From assembly GCA_903813345.2 (NCBI GenBank), contig CAIIXF020000012.1, positions 1,589,318 to 1,653,317 on the forward strand: 64,000 nucleotides of DNA, given 5' to 3'. Source of the DNA: Owenia fusiformis. Lineage: Eukaryota > Annelida > Polychaeta > Sabellida > Oweniidae. Below the pieces are notes generated by a model. That model had not been told where the DNA came from and made no database searches. It saw nothing but the letters and a program-made list of their open reading frames with translations. Below are positions 12,228 to 25,300 of this stretch, in pieces. The position numbers and the translations under genes are program-made. Position 1 is the stretch's first letter. Every line of letters begins with the position of its first letter.

Positions 12228-12300
12228 CGCAGGGTTGCAGAATCATACACAGAGTTCCTTCTTTCTTCAGAAACTGTATGTATAATTCTGTAACCCTGCG
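12228..12300 (+). other. 73-nt hairpin, pre-miRNA-sized
   Basis: The 5' arm (12228-12252, CGCAGGGTTGCAGAATC...) pairs with the 3' arm (12274-12300, ...ATTCTGTAACCCTGCG) over about 25 bp, with one G-U pair, one mismatch and a 2-nt bulge, around a loop of about 21 nt. Size and shape fit a microRNA precursor, but a small MITE would look the same. Around it, 11776-12227 and 12301-14340 hold no gene that I recognise. Confidence 0.35.
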
Positions 12301-14349
12301 ATACGAAGGGAGGTTATTCACTGCCAATGTAAGTACAGCTCAGTGGACACATACTTCATAAGATTATTTTGTTTCTCAGCAACATCTGATAAATCATAAG
12401 CCAATATGCGTTTAGGCCAAGGCGTTCATCAATGACAGCATTCTCCAATGACATAGGTCATCTTGCATGCTTCTATCTTTCATTAATGGAACACAATGAA
12501 TGCATTTGGAGAAAGGTGAAATTGGAAAATACCCCTCATCAATTATAAGCTAATACGGCTGTACTTCGAGTGCCATGTTAGATTTTGAAACTTATCAAAA
12601 TCCACATAGCTTTCGCAGGAAGTAAGGCTGTACTATATTTTCCGTACATGTTTATACTTCTTGATGGCACCATGCATGATACACTTGTAGTCTTGCACAT
12701 GTTAAGAATCATATAAAAACAGTAATAGTAACTGCACATGAAGATGTAATTCAAACAACTTTACACTAAAATATGGATAACACATTTAATGCAAAAATTA
12801 AAGTGGCAATGAAGGTTAAAACAAGTCAAGGGTAGCTTTTTTGAAAAATTCACATTTTTGGCTCATAACATTTCTCCCTGTGCGTGATTTCTTAAAAATC
12901 AAAGACTTCAATTTATTTCATAAAATTCACCTTTTCAACAAACCCTGTCACCTTTTGGTAAATCAAAGAAGTTAAGGTGTAGATTGATGATGTCATTGGC
13001 TGTAGGTTGCAATTTATTTGATGAAAAATAGGATAAACTTAAGGTGTATTTTTGTATGACCGCGGAGCAAGTGAATTTGTCTTATTCAAGCTGTTTTATT
13101 CAAGAGTATCACGCAATCTAACCACAATCTAGCTAATTTTGGGGATTAAGATCTTGCTCGTGGTCAAAAAAATCATGTACAAAAATGCAGCATTAGGCCT
13201 AATTCATTAATCATTTTGAAAAGTACAATGACATCACCAGTCCAGGCAATATATCATAGCTTCTTTGATCTACCAAAAGACGGCAGGGTTATTGGAAGGG
13301 TCTAATTGCTTTGATGTTCAAGGTTGTTAGAATCTGGGATTGTTGGGCATTTGAACCTTTATTTATAGGCCTACCCATTTTTGATCAGCAATATCAAATC
13401 TTTTTTAGAAATCATTTGCGATTGCAAGGATCACATTGTCATATTTCTTGAAAGATTTTTTCGAATGTGATACACTATCTGTTCTAAAGTGTCACTTTAA
13501 AGGATCAATTAAGACCATGATGTAAATGGTAATGACCTATTATGTTGAAATAATAGCTACAAACTATACATGGTGTACAAAATGGCTTTATGAGCACCCT
13601 GTTTCATCCATAGAGCCAACAAATGGCAGTTTTCAATTAAACTCAAGTAATTTGGCTTGATTTATGCCCAACATATAATGATATAGTGATATACCATTGA
13701 AAAGATGGCTCAAAACCAAATGTTATAAAACAGTGTTGTTGTACATATGCATAAAGGTATTTCAGTCTAGAATATTTTCAAAATACCTACTCAATTTCTT
13801 TCCAATGATATGCTTTCCAATGATATGTGGCATTAGCATATAACACCTTCCAGGAAAGAGAATCCTATTCATTCTTTTATCATCTAGATTTACTAATTTC
13901 ATTATGGCAAATTGGTTACTGGCCTTCTAGGTAAAAATTCCAACAAAAAGTGCAAACATGTAAAATTCAGAATACTTGATAATTTATTAGAGCACACAAT
14001 TAAATGCTCAGTGAGTCAAATTTCCAATTGTAAAATAATTCTGTGTCCAACAACTAAGGAAATCAAACAGTGCAACTGTTTTTTTATTGAACAGAGGAAT
14101 ATAGCTCTGAGAAAAAGTTGTTTTTTACAGTTTAGGTAAAGTTTCATTATCAAACTCCATCTCCTACATAACCTCATACATTCAAGTATAATATATATAC
14201 ACATGTATTTTTATTTATACACATGTATTCGTATTTTCTGACTATAACCTCATACACATAATATCCAGGTACCGTATGTGTTATTTCATATGTTCTGATA
14301 AAGAAACTGAAACTTTCAATTTGAAAATAGTTTTGAACACATTTGTTAT

Positions 14350-14368
14350 TGGGGGGGGGGGGGGGGGG
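14350..14368 (+). repeat. Poly-G tract
   Basis: An uninterrupted G run of about 18 nt. Comparable G/C runs occur near 22921-22950, 24904, 26622, 27301, 46048, 50807, 51008 and 55090. Confidence 0.8.
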
Positions 14369-14641
14369 GTGTCCCTGAAACTTTCTGCAAGACTATTGAT
14401 TAGTCATTTTTATAATAAAAAGTTGAGAATTCCATTATCAGAAACCATATTACTTAACACCCTGGTTATAAAAGTACTGTACACATAAATGTAGACATAA
14501 AGATATAAAATGTTACATGGACCAATATATACATATTTGTTCATTCTCAAAAAATTACAATTTAACAGGATTTCCATGCTCCACATATATTACATATAAT
14601 TGGCACACTGAGCACCATTCACAAATATAAAATACATCATC

Positions 14642-14709
14642 TGAGGGTTGTTCAAGAAATACTAATACAAGTGCTCTCATTTGTATCAGTACTTATTGAA
14701 CGGCCCTCA
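14642..14709. repeat. 68-bp palindrome resembling fused mariner ends
   Basis: TGAGGGTTGTTCAAGAAATA... pairs with ...TATTGAACGGCCCTCA as a stem of about 32 bp around a CTCT loop, with a few G-U pairs or mismatches. The GGTTGTTCAA end resembles mariner-type termini. It is likely a tiny palindromic MITE. Confidence 0.5.
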
Positions 14710-15267
14710 TTAACACCACGGTGGGCTATTCTATGGCCATATTTCTTGTCAAAAAAAGTCTACATGCTTTTAATCTCCAAATTGGGGTTTCGGTTTTTAC
14801 TTGAATACCATTGGCGAAACTGTTTAGTTTATGCTTGATTTGAAATCAAGTTGCAAATTGCACAAAGTGAATACCTAAGCTAAATCAGATTTTTCTTTTT
14901 ATATTTATCATAATTTACTTTGCAGAATCCTCTGAAGAGACATCTATTTAACATGTTCAAAGTTATTTCAACACCTTAATATCCCACCATACATAAATAC
15001 ACAGAATTAAGATTACACAGACATACTTAACGTATATGCTAGTTTTTGGACCATCCTGTCCTTGGATGTCCCTGTCCGTGTAGAGGTAACGATAAAAAAT
15101 AATACAGTCATGTGATACATGCGAGTAAGTATGAAAATATACACATAGAGTCACATACATTAATAAAAAGTGAGTGTGGTTATTGTTCTTAAAGAAAACA
15201 TTCTTTCTCCTGTTTTTGGAATCATTATAACTTACAATTTGTTCGCATATCATAGTTCATTTAAATA

Positions 15268-15577
15268 CTGTTAGTCAACTTGATTTGGCGCAATTTAATT
15301 TGACAAATAAGGCAAAATTGGAAAATTGGCGGAGATTTAATTTGGCGTGTTTTGATGTGTGATAATAGACCAAACAGCATTCACCTTTTCTTATCCAAGA
15401 CAGAATTGACATACTGTCGTAGTAGTCTTCTAAAACTTTGCGCTGTTCAAATATTAAAATTGGTGCAGATATCTGAATTTACATACACATTTACACTGGA
15501 CGAAAAAAATCCCAGGGATTTCTGAAAGATTGCAATACGCCAAATTAAATTGGTCGCCAAATTAAGTTGACCAACAG
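15268..15577. mobile_element. Tc1/mariner-like MITE (310 bp)
   Basis: The left end CTGTTAGTCAACTTGATTTG and right end CAAATTAAGTTGACCAACAG (15558-15577) are inverted repeats. TA flanks both sides (15266-15267 and 15578-15579), the standard mariner target duplication. The interior is AT-rich and non-coding. A 149-codon minus-strand frame across it is judged accidental. Confidence 0.7.
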
Positions 15578-16358
15578 TACACAATCTTAAAAACAGACCC
15601 ATGTATATTTTCAACTGATGTAAGTGCATAAAAGCCATATCATTAGATATAACATAGAGAATGCCAGGACATGCAATAAGGCACAACTGACCATCAGTGC
15701 GATTTCCACTATATTTGAGGTCGTTCTCCTTCTCAATTGATTTGAGAACATAGATTATGTTGGAACTAGAAAAACAGCAACTCCCCGGAGAAGCAAATCC
15801 TACCAAGTAAAACCTATTTTGGCGAATCATTCTGAACATTTCATGATGGAAAAAATAGGCAGTAGTATTGTCTCTATTTGGCAAAATCAACACCAATGCC
15901 CTGATATGATAAGCTCATGAGGCATCAGCCTTTAAAATTTGAACAAAATCTGTCAACTGGTATTTGAGTTATCATCTGGAGAAATAGACAGATGGCCTCC
16001 TCTATATCCCTACTCCAACTTATTTTGGTGGGATAACCATTATTTTGTAATACGAGGGGTGTCCAAAAAATAACTGTCACATTGGAAGCTGCACCCTGAG
16101 AATTTTGCTTCATGGTCATGTTTCACTAAAATGTTGGTTCAACAAGAAGGAATAAAACTGCAACCTTAATACTGTAAATAATTATAGGACATCCCTTTGT
16201 GTAATTCCCAGTATTGACATGCTTTCTCTGAACATAACTATGATGAAGAAGAGGGGTAACCCCAGAATGACCATGTTACCATGACAACAATGTACAACAA
16301 TGTTCTTGATTGGTCGTGTGTGACATCACACATAAAAAGCACACATATGATTGATCTA

Positions 16359-19300
16359 TTATTGCTGCTTCAATAGTGGATCACATTCTTTAATATTCCT
16401 TGGTCGTTGTTTAACAAAAAAGTCACTCCTGAGCAGTCTATAAAACAGCACAATATTCATTATGGTCATGACGGCAAGTCCTATGCTCCCACAAGTGTAG
16501 ACGACAAAGGGAATTAAGTCTTTATTGATGACGAGCCATCGCGTCATCCAAGCCAGTGTGGCTATTCTAAATACAATATAGGTACCTGGAAAATAATATG
16601 GGGTGTGTCATAAAATTAGGGTAAATTAAGAATTTGGTGTTGAGGAGGAAATAAACTTCAAAATTCAACAAAGTGGTTTCATCTTTAAATGAAAGATTGA
16701 TTCATCTTTGATTTCTGGGTTATATCCAAAGTGGTTCCATCTTTAAATGAAAGATTGGTTCATCATTGATTTCTGGGTCATTTCCCCTCTTAACTTGGTG
16801 ATTTTGGTATAGATGGCAGACCAAAACCCATGTTAACTGTCAATTCCCATTGTATTGCATATCATTTTAATATGACTACAATTAACTTAAATACTGTGCA
16901 ATCAAATTAAAAACAATTAACAAATTACAGAATATTAAATGTTGTTCTTACATGAGCGAAAGTTCTACATGAAGTGCATATATATTATATCTGAGCTTTC
17001 TTTATTCTATATAGGGGCTCAATCTATATTGCCTGACATTAAAAACTCCCAAAATAATAAAATAAAAAACAGCCTGCATTATGTACCTTACCTCAGTGAA
17101 CTATAATATACCAAATTAATTTTTCTGATACTACAGCTTGAAAATCTGCCCAACTAGGAAGTATTGAGATACGAGTTCCAAATATCTGAGATAAATGTAT
17201 CGCAAAGAACTTCATGGGTTAATAAGTGTTTATGGGTCACTCTCAAAATGACAAATTAGGATTCACAAATCTTTCAACATTAGGATGCCAAGGGAAATGG
17301 ACTCATAAGTACTCTGTTTTCTTTTTTGTAGGAGTTTCTAGCAATCCAATATAGAGATTGAGCTCCCTTATGAAGAAAAGATTCACTCTGGTACATACCT
17401 AAGTTTACAAGGCTATTTAGTCTATATGTTGAATTGTCTTTTTTAAAGCCAAGTATTTGTAAAAGCTGACGTAGATGCAAAAAAGCACTATTCAGCTCCA
17501 CCATGAGGGCCAGGCATGCATAGCCAACGTAAATATATGACATGATCGCAATTCCAAAGCATATGATTATCTGAAAAATAAGAAAATACAAATCAAAAAT
17601 GAAATCAGTGCTGTATATTAAATGTGAGGACAACTCAGATTTGAACTTATCTGTAACAGCTCAGTGACAGGCTGGGTTGACAAAATCCTGATGGCTAATC
17701 TGGCTCGTATAAGGGACTGAATTTGGTATTCATGAATTTAGTTTACAAAATAAGTTTGCCTGGAACAAGGTGCTATATACCCCATGACCTTTATCTTTTC
17801 ACCAATTCACATGTGCACTATAGATTTAGTCATGAATTGTTATATAATTACAGTCATTGCTGCTGCTAAGAGCTGGCCTTATTAGTACCTTTTATCTTGA
17901 AATTTAGTGTAATTATCTTATCATTCAAGGCTAACATAAGTAGCACAGGGGCCTTTGATGGATTCGACTCGGATTAAAAAACATTGGGAAATACCAATGA
18001 AAATTTCAAATAAAATGTTAACAGTATTTTGATGAAAAATATCACCTTCAAATGAAAAAGTGCATGAAAGTGCATTATAAGAACATATTTAGCCACAGTG
18101 TTCAATGATTATGAACATCATGATATCATAGTACAGAATAAGATGACAATAGACTTAGGAACTTTAACTTTACAACCTCCTCAGGCAAAGTACATATGTA
18201 AATCATTCCTTACCATAATTCAATGGTGCATTAAAATGAACATCATGAGTCAAAGTACAGAATAAGATGACAATAGACTTAGGAAATTTAACTTTACAAC
18301 CTCCACAGGCAAAGTACATAAGGTAAATCATTCCTTACCATAATTCAATGGTGCATTAAAATGAACATCATGAGTCAAAGTACAGAATAAGATGACAATA
18401 GACTTAGGAAATTTAACTTTACAACCTCCACAGGCAAAGTACATAAGGTAAATCATTCCTTACCATAATTCAATGGTGCATTAAAATGAACATCATGAGT
18501 CAAAGTACAGAATAAGATGACAATAGACTTAGGAAATTTAACTTTACAACCTCCACAGGCAAAGTACATATGTAAATCATTCCTTACCATAATTCAATGG
18601 TGCATTAAAATGAACATCATGAGTCAAAGTACAGAATAAGATGACAATAGACTTAGGAAATTTAACTTTACAACCTCCACAGGCAAAGTACATAAGGTAA
18701 ATCATTCCTTACCATAATTCAATGGTGCATTAAAATGAACATCATGAGTCAAAGTACAGAATAAGATGACAATAGACTTAGGAAATTTAACTTTACAACC
18801 TCCACAGGCAAAGTACATAAGGTAAATCATTCCTTACCATAATTCAATGGTGCATTAAAATGAACATCATGAGTCAAAGTACAGAATAAGATGACAACAG
18901 ACTTAGGAAATTTAACTTTACAACCTCCACAGGCAAAGTACATAAAGTAAATCATTCCTTACTATAATTCAATGGTGCATTAAAATGAACATCATGAGTC
19001 AAAGTACAGAATAAGATGACAATAGACTTAGGAAATTTAACTTTACAACCTCCACAGGCAAAGTACATAAAGTAAATCATTCCTTACCATAATTCAATGG
19101 TGCATTAAAATGAACATCATGAGTCAAAGTACAGAATAAGATGACAATAGACTTAGGAAATTTAACTTTACAACCTCCACAGGCAAAGTACATAAGGTAA
19201 ATCACTCCTTACCATAATTCAATGGTGCATTAAAATGAACATCATGAGTCAAAGTACAGAATAAGATGACAATAGACTTAGGAAATTTAACTTTACAACC

Positions 19301-22300
19301 TCCACAGGCAAAGTACATAAGGTAAATCACTCCTTACCATAATTCAATGGTGCATTAAAATGAACATCATGAGTCAAAGTACAGAATAAGATGACAATAG
19401 ACTTAGGAAATTTAACTTTACAACCTCCACAGGCAAAGTACATAAAGTAAATCATTCCTTACCATAATTCAATGGTGCATTAAAATGAACATCATGAGTC
19501 AAAGTACAGAATAAGATGACAATAGACTTAGGAAATTTAACTTTACAACCTCCACAGGCAAAGTACATAAAGTAAATCATTCCTTACTATAATTCAATGG
19601 TGCATTAAAATGAACATCATGAGTCAAAGTACAGAATAAGATGACAATAGACTTAGGAAATTTAACTTTACAACCTCCACAGGCAAAGTACATAAGGTAA
19701 ATCATTCCTTACCATAATTCAATGGTGCATTAAAATGAACATCATGAGTCAAAGTACAGAATAAGATGACAATAGACTTAGGAAATTTAACTTTACAACC
19801 TCCACAGGCAAAGTACATAAGGTAAATCACTCCTTACCATAATTCAATGGTGCATTAAAATGAACATCATGAGTCAAAGTACAGAATAAGATGACAATAG
19901 ACTTAGGAAATTTAACTTTACAACCTCCACAGGCAAAGTACATAAAGTAAATCATTCCTTACCATAATTCAATGGTGCATTAAAATGAACATCATGAGTC
20001 AAAGTACAGAATAAGATGACAATAGACTTAGGAAATTTAACTTTACAACCTCCACAGGCAAAGTACATAAGGTAAATCACTCCTTACCATAATTCAATGG
20101 TGCATTAAAATGAACATCATGAGTCAAAGTACAGAATAAGATGACAATAGACTTAGGAAATTTAACTTTACAACCTCCACAGGCAAAGTACATAAAGTAA
20201 AGCATTCCTTACCACTGCATGGTGAACTAATAGTTCATAAGTTTGTCTCCCTCTCTGATATATCAACATGTCAATGCAATCATAGATTGTGTAGCCTGCA
20301 AATAGAGGAAATAAAACATAATGTAAATGCAAATATAGCATTGTTCACAAATGTTAAGCAAAAGCTTTTTGAAAATATTGCCTTCAATGATTTGTACTCT
20401 CTATTCTTTGCAACCACTTTCATTTTGATGAGGTAACTTTACGCCCCTTTGTCAAATCTGTTTTTTGCTTCCTGCCAATTTGCATGAGCTTATGATATTT
20501 CTGGTTCAACATAGTGTAGTTGGATAGAAGTATACTAAGAGCTGTTTAAGTGGAACACCTTTGGTACCTCTTAAAAGTGTTCCTCTTGGGAGGTGTTCCA
20601 TTTGTAGAGGTTCATTTAACATTAAGTCAGTTGGTCTTCGGACTATAAAGCGTTCCACGAACAGAGGTGTTCCACTTTACAGTTTCCACTGTATACTAAA
20701 ACCTGTATATCCCAATACCTCCCAAGTCTCAATATGAATCCTTCTTGTCCCATTTATTTAATCTACCATTAAGATTACTTTGTTAAAGAAGCTTGAAATG
20801 TGAACACCTGCCATTATGCAAACACTCTTGGCAATATACGTAAGTCCCAGGGGTGTTCAGATTAGACAGGTTTTAATGAACAGTATTTGAGGAGTCATGG
20901 AGCCCATGGAATGGCTCTCCTGAATAATTCCAAGATATGAAGTTTTCATGTATGACTGAAACGCAAACAGGTAAAGGTAGTTATGCATGATAATATTTTT
21001 TAAATTTCAACTTAACTCTGTGATTCAAAATGTGACATGTGCTCGCAATTCGTATTTGTGGCAATAAAGGATAGAAACACAATAAACTACTTTAGGATCA
21101 TTCATGATTAACAACATGTTTATAAAACCAACAATGCAAAAATGCAAATTTCATCACCATAATATAACTATTGGGCCAATGTTAATCACTTGATGCATGT
21201 GTACTTAAAAACTACAGTGCATATAAATATGAACGATGAGATATTTTTGGAAAATGACTATCACAGGCAAATTAAAAAAGTTCATAATTCTATACCCACA
21301 ATACAAACGCTAAACATCGAACTAATTACACTAGCCTAACTGTTGCAAGCTGTGGTTAATCCATTTCAATAATAAGCATATGATATTCCATAGTATGACA
21401 TTTAACATATACAGTACTACATATTTTACAATTTAGATTACTATAAGTAAAAGTTAATTTTTGCATGTACTGCATATAGGCTGAAAGAACATCTGTCAAA
21501 AATCTATTAATTTTGAAAATTGTTCATCAGAAGAAAAAATATAGGCTTGTCCAAATGCGAATAGGAAGACAGTATTGCCCATTCTTATTCTTGACTCATC
21601 TTTCTATTTTATGACTAGTTAATTAATAGCAACTGAGAAAAAATGATATGACATCCTTTATCATGACACGTGTTGGCCCAAAGGGCATGATTGAGAGTAA
21701 CACTATGCTTGAAGATGACTTACTTAAGGACAATACAGGGGCATGATAAAGATGAAGGCAATACAGGGGCATGATAAAGATGAGGGCAATACAGGGGCAT
21801 GATAAAGATGAGGGCAATACAGGGCATGATAAAGATGAGGACAATACAGGGCATGATAAAGATGAGGGCAATACAGTGTTTTGGAGGAGCATAACATGAT
21901 TGAAATAACTAATTATAATGTTGGTGGTAATACAAGGACATATCAAGAAGGCAAAAAGGAGCATGACTGAGGGTACCACAGGCGTATTGTCGAGCAACAC
22001 AGGCCGGGGCACGATCCAATAATATTCTCTCATATCGTGTCTTCAGGCACAGGCATTTGTTCCACTTCCCTAATAAATTAGATTACAAGCAATCAGAGGG
22101 AAAACTGCCAAGATATTGAGTGTATTGACTTAGGGTGTTATGTAACCATCAGGCCACCAGTTCTCAGACCATTGGAATAAAATAATCAATACAATATCTG
22201 ATATATTTAAAAATGTTCGTACATAAATATGAATGGGTATGAATGAGAATAGTTTGGTTTTATTACTTTAGTTTATTTTTGTGTTCAAACCATTTACTGC

Positions 22301-25300
22301 TTGGAAACAAATAGATTGAGTTGATCAATTGGGATTTAACATTTTTAGATGTACTTCTTATTGACAATTGTATCAAGACATGACACATAAGTCTAAATGA
22401 TATCTATATTTTGTATTTGTTTTTCAAATACAGCATCACTTTGTTTATGTCAATGATTGTCATTTCTACAATAAGATTCCCTCCAAACAGCCACAAGGCA
22501 AAGTACTAGAGTTTATCACGCTATATCATTATCAAGAATATTAACTGGACTTTGAGTTTTGGAATTAAATCCCAAGTGCCTAGAATTTTCATCATATATC
22601 AACACAAACAAGACAATGTAAATTGATATAATTGATATTTGCAACTTTGAAAATGTCATTCTACCATTTTTCACAAATCATATTGCTCAACCCTCTCTCC
22701 CTTGCTTGTAGGAACCACTATTTTCACGAATCATATAGCTCACCCCTCTCTCCCTTGCATGTAGGAACCACTATTTTCATTAAAATCAACATTATCTCCA
22801 ACATCTCATACATTTGATGCTGGCTTTGGACCAATCTTGCAATCCCCCCCCCTCTCTCCCCTCACAAGTTTACTAGACCCCTCTTATCTGCTGTTTGCCT
22901 CTTTGAAAGATCAAGACAAAGGGGGGGGGGGGGGGGCAAAGGGGGGGGGGCAGTTATCATGATGCAATCTCATACATTTACTCGATGCTGGCCTAGAAAT
23001 AATATTGATCCATATATGTGGTAAATAAAATTGTCTGTTCTGCATGTTATACATGCATGTAACTTATTGATATGTGAATTGATAATATTTCTATATAGAA
23101 AGAAGACCCATATAATGTGGTGTGATCATAAAATAGATTATCCTACACTTAGTGTACTAAATGTATAACATCAAAAAATAAATTTGATATTTATTGGCAA
23201 AATGAATAACCGGAGGATATCGTGATGATATACTCCGGAAACCCCAATATGCGGAGGATATTGTGACGATATACTCCGCTTGTTGATTTCCTGCCAAATT
23301 GACTCTATTTGGCATGAAATTCATTTTGCAATGATATTATACATTTAGTAAACTCCTTGTAAGTGTAGGATAATAAGAACATTCTATGATTTTTAAATTA
23401 ATTTTCTTTCTTACATGCGCACTATACAGCCAATCTGTAACAGTACCAAATGGTACCATTTTGGAAGTGAAAGTGGGAACAACCATATAGAAAGTTGTCT
23501 GTATTTCGACGACAAGCTCTTCAATTGACTCAGTGAGTTCAGAGATTTATTGTGCTGAAAGAGTGAATATGAAACTCTCTTTTAAGAAGCAAAGTTGAAC
23601 AAATGCAAAGGATACCTTTATATTAAAAACATGCAGATTTTTTCCTATGGCCTATGCTTCATGGACCAATAGAACAATAGATGATATATCCTTACCATTA
23701 TGTCTTATTTATCCTAGCCTAATCCAAGCTTAGCCTACAATACTGACCATATCAAGCCATACAAGTTAACAACAATACCTGAGACTATTACATTACAATA
23801 TTCAGTACATTATATTGACAAATGCATTATTAGGTCCTACAATACAAATCAATAATTGAATTCAATTTGATAAGTGCATCAAAGAATTACCATAAACAGC
23901 CAACATCCATGTATTTTAAGGAAGCAATGATTTCCAAAAGCTTTTGACTACCTAGTCTTAAATCAAATCTTGTTTGTCACCCAGTCTTTTACAAATTCAG
24001 TAAAATCTGTCTTAAGTGGAATACCTTTGGTACTTCTGAAAAGTGTTCCACTTGGGAGGTGTTCCACTTGTAGAGGTGTTCCACTTAAAGAGGTTTATTT
24101 AACATTAAGTCAATTGGTCTTGGGACTCTGAAAAGTGTCCCGCTAACAGAGGTGTTCAACTTTACAAGTGTCACTTTAGTCAAATGAGTTGTAAACAAAT
24201 GTTTTCAGATATTAAACACACGTGTTATAATCACTTTAAGTTGACTTTATGTTGACACTTTGTGTCAACTTTCAAAAATTTGGGTATTTCAACCTTTATC
24301 AGATCACTTTATAACAATTAATTGAATCAATTCTTAACCTTTTTCACCTATATGCACTTAATTTCAAGAGTATTACCTCTCAGTTGGTTTCATAACTCAT
24401 AATTTCGCCAGTTGTTTTTTAAAACAGTGTCAATTGATTTGGAGGTGCAGAAATGGCTATACAACTGGATCCTCTAAAATAAATAAATGTGAATAAGGAT
24501 CACATAAATGATAAAATCTATGACTTCTCCAAGTCTCAATCTTTGAAGCTGCTCTGTAGGGCATGTTGGAGGCAAATGTAAATCAAATTCAAATCTAAAA
24601 AGTTACTTGCTATCATTGATCCTCTTTTAAAAGGTCAAAAAGCAAAAATCACATAACAGCTCATGATGCTATTCTCTTAAATTATGTAAAAAAAGGTATA
24701 ATGACATGAGATTTACATTACAAAAGTTCAAAAAAGCAAAATTATGAAACAGTTCAATTTCCTCTTCACCTTTGCATTTTAATCATGTAGTCATTATCTC
24801 AAACACTTTAGAATGTCACTAATGCTCGCAAAGTGTTACAATGTCACATTTTAAGATGTTAAATAACTTTAGGATACAATTATCAGTTCTGAAGCCAGGG
24901 AGTGGGGGGGGGGGGTGAAAGCGAACTCCCCCCTGAATAAAAGTACCTTATAATAGTATTATTATCTAACAAACAATCGTTTGGTTAGATTTATAAGAAA
25001 TGAATCTAAATTATAAAGGAGAACTTCAGAAACATTCTATTTTTGATATCACATCTATTTTTAATATAACAGAATTAAAATGAACAAGATAAATGCGTCT
25101 TGACATTTATATAGAATTAAAGTTCTTTGGTAGTTTAGAAGCCTTTTAAAGAGAAAAAAGTTTGCAGATTCATCAAAATCATTGAATTCAAAATGAAAGA
25201 AGTAAATGTATTTCACTATATGGAAGAAAAACATAAAAATATTGCTTATTTATAACTATAGATTACTCCCTAAATATTGTTGTTTTCATTTAATTGTGGT

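Noticed and set aside
15447-15896. 149-codon minus-strand frame
   Set aside because: It runs across a mariner-type MITE end and shows no known motif, splice context or coding bias.
21623-22033. 136-codon minus-strand frame with SLSCPVLPS repeats
   Set aside because: Produced by the 28-30-bp VNTR; no support as a gene.
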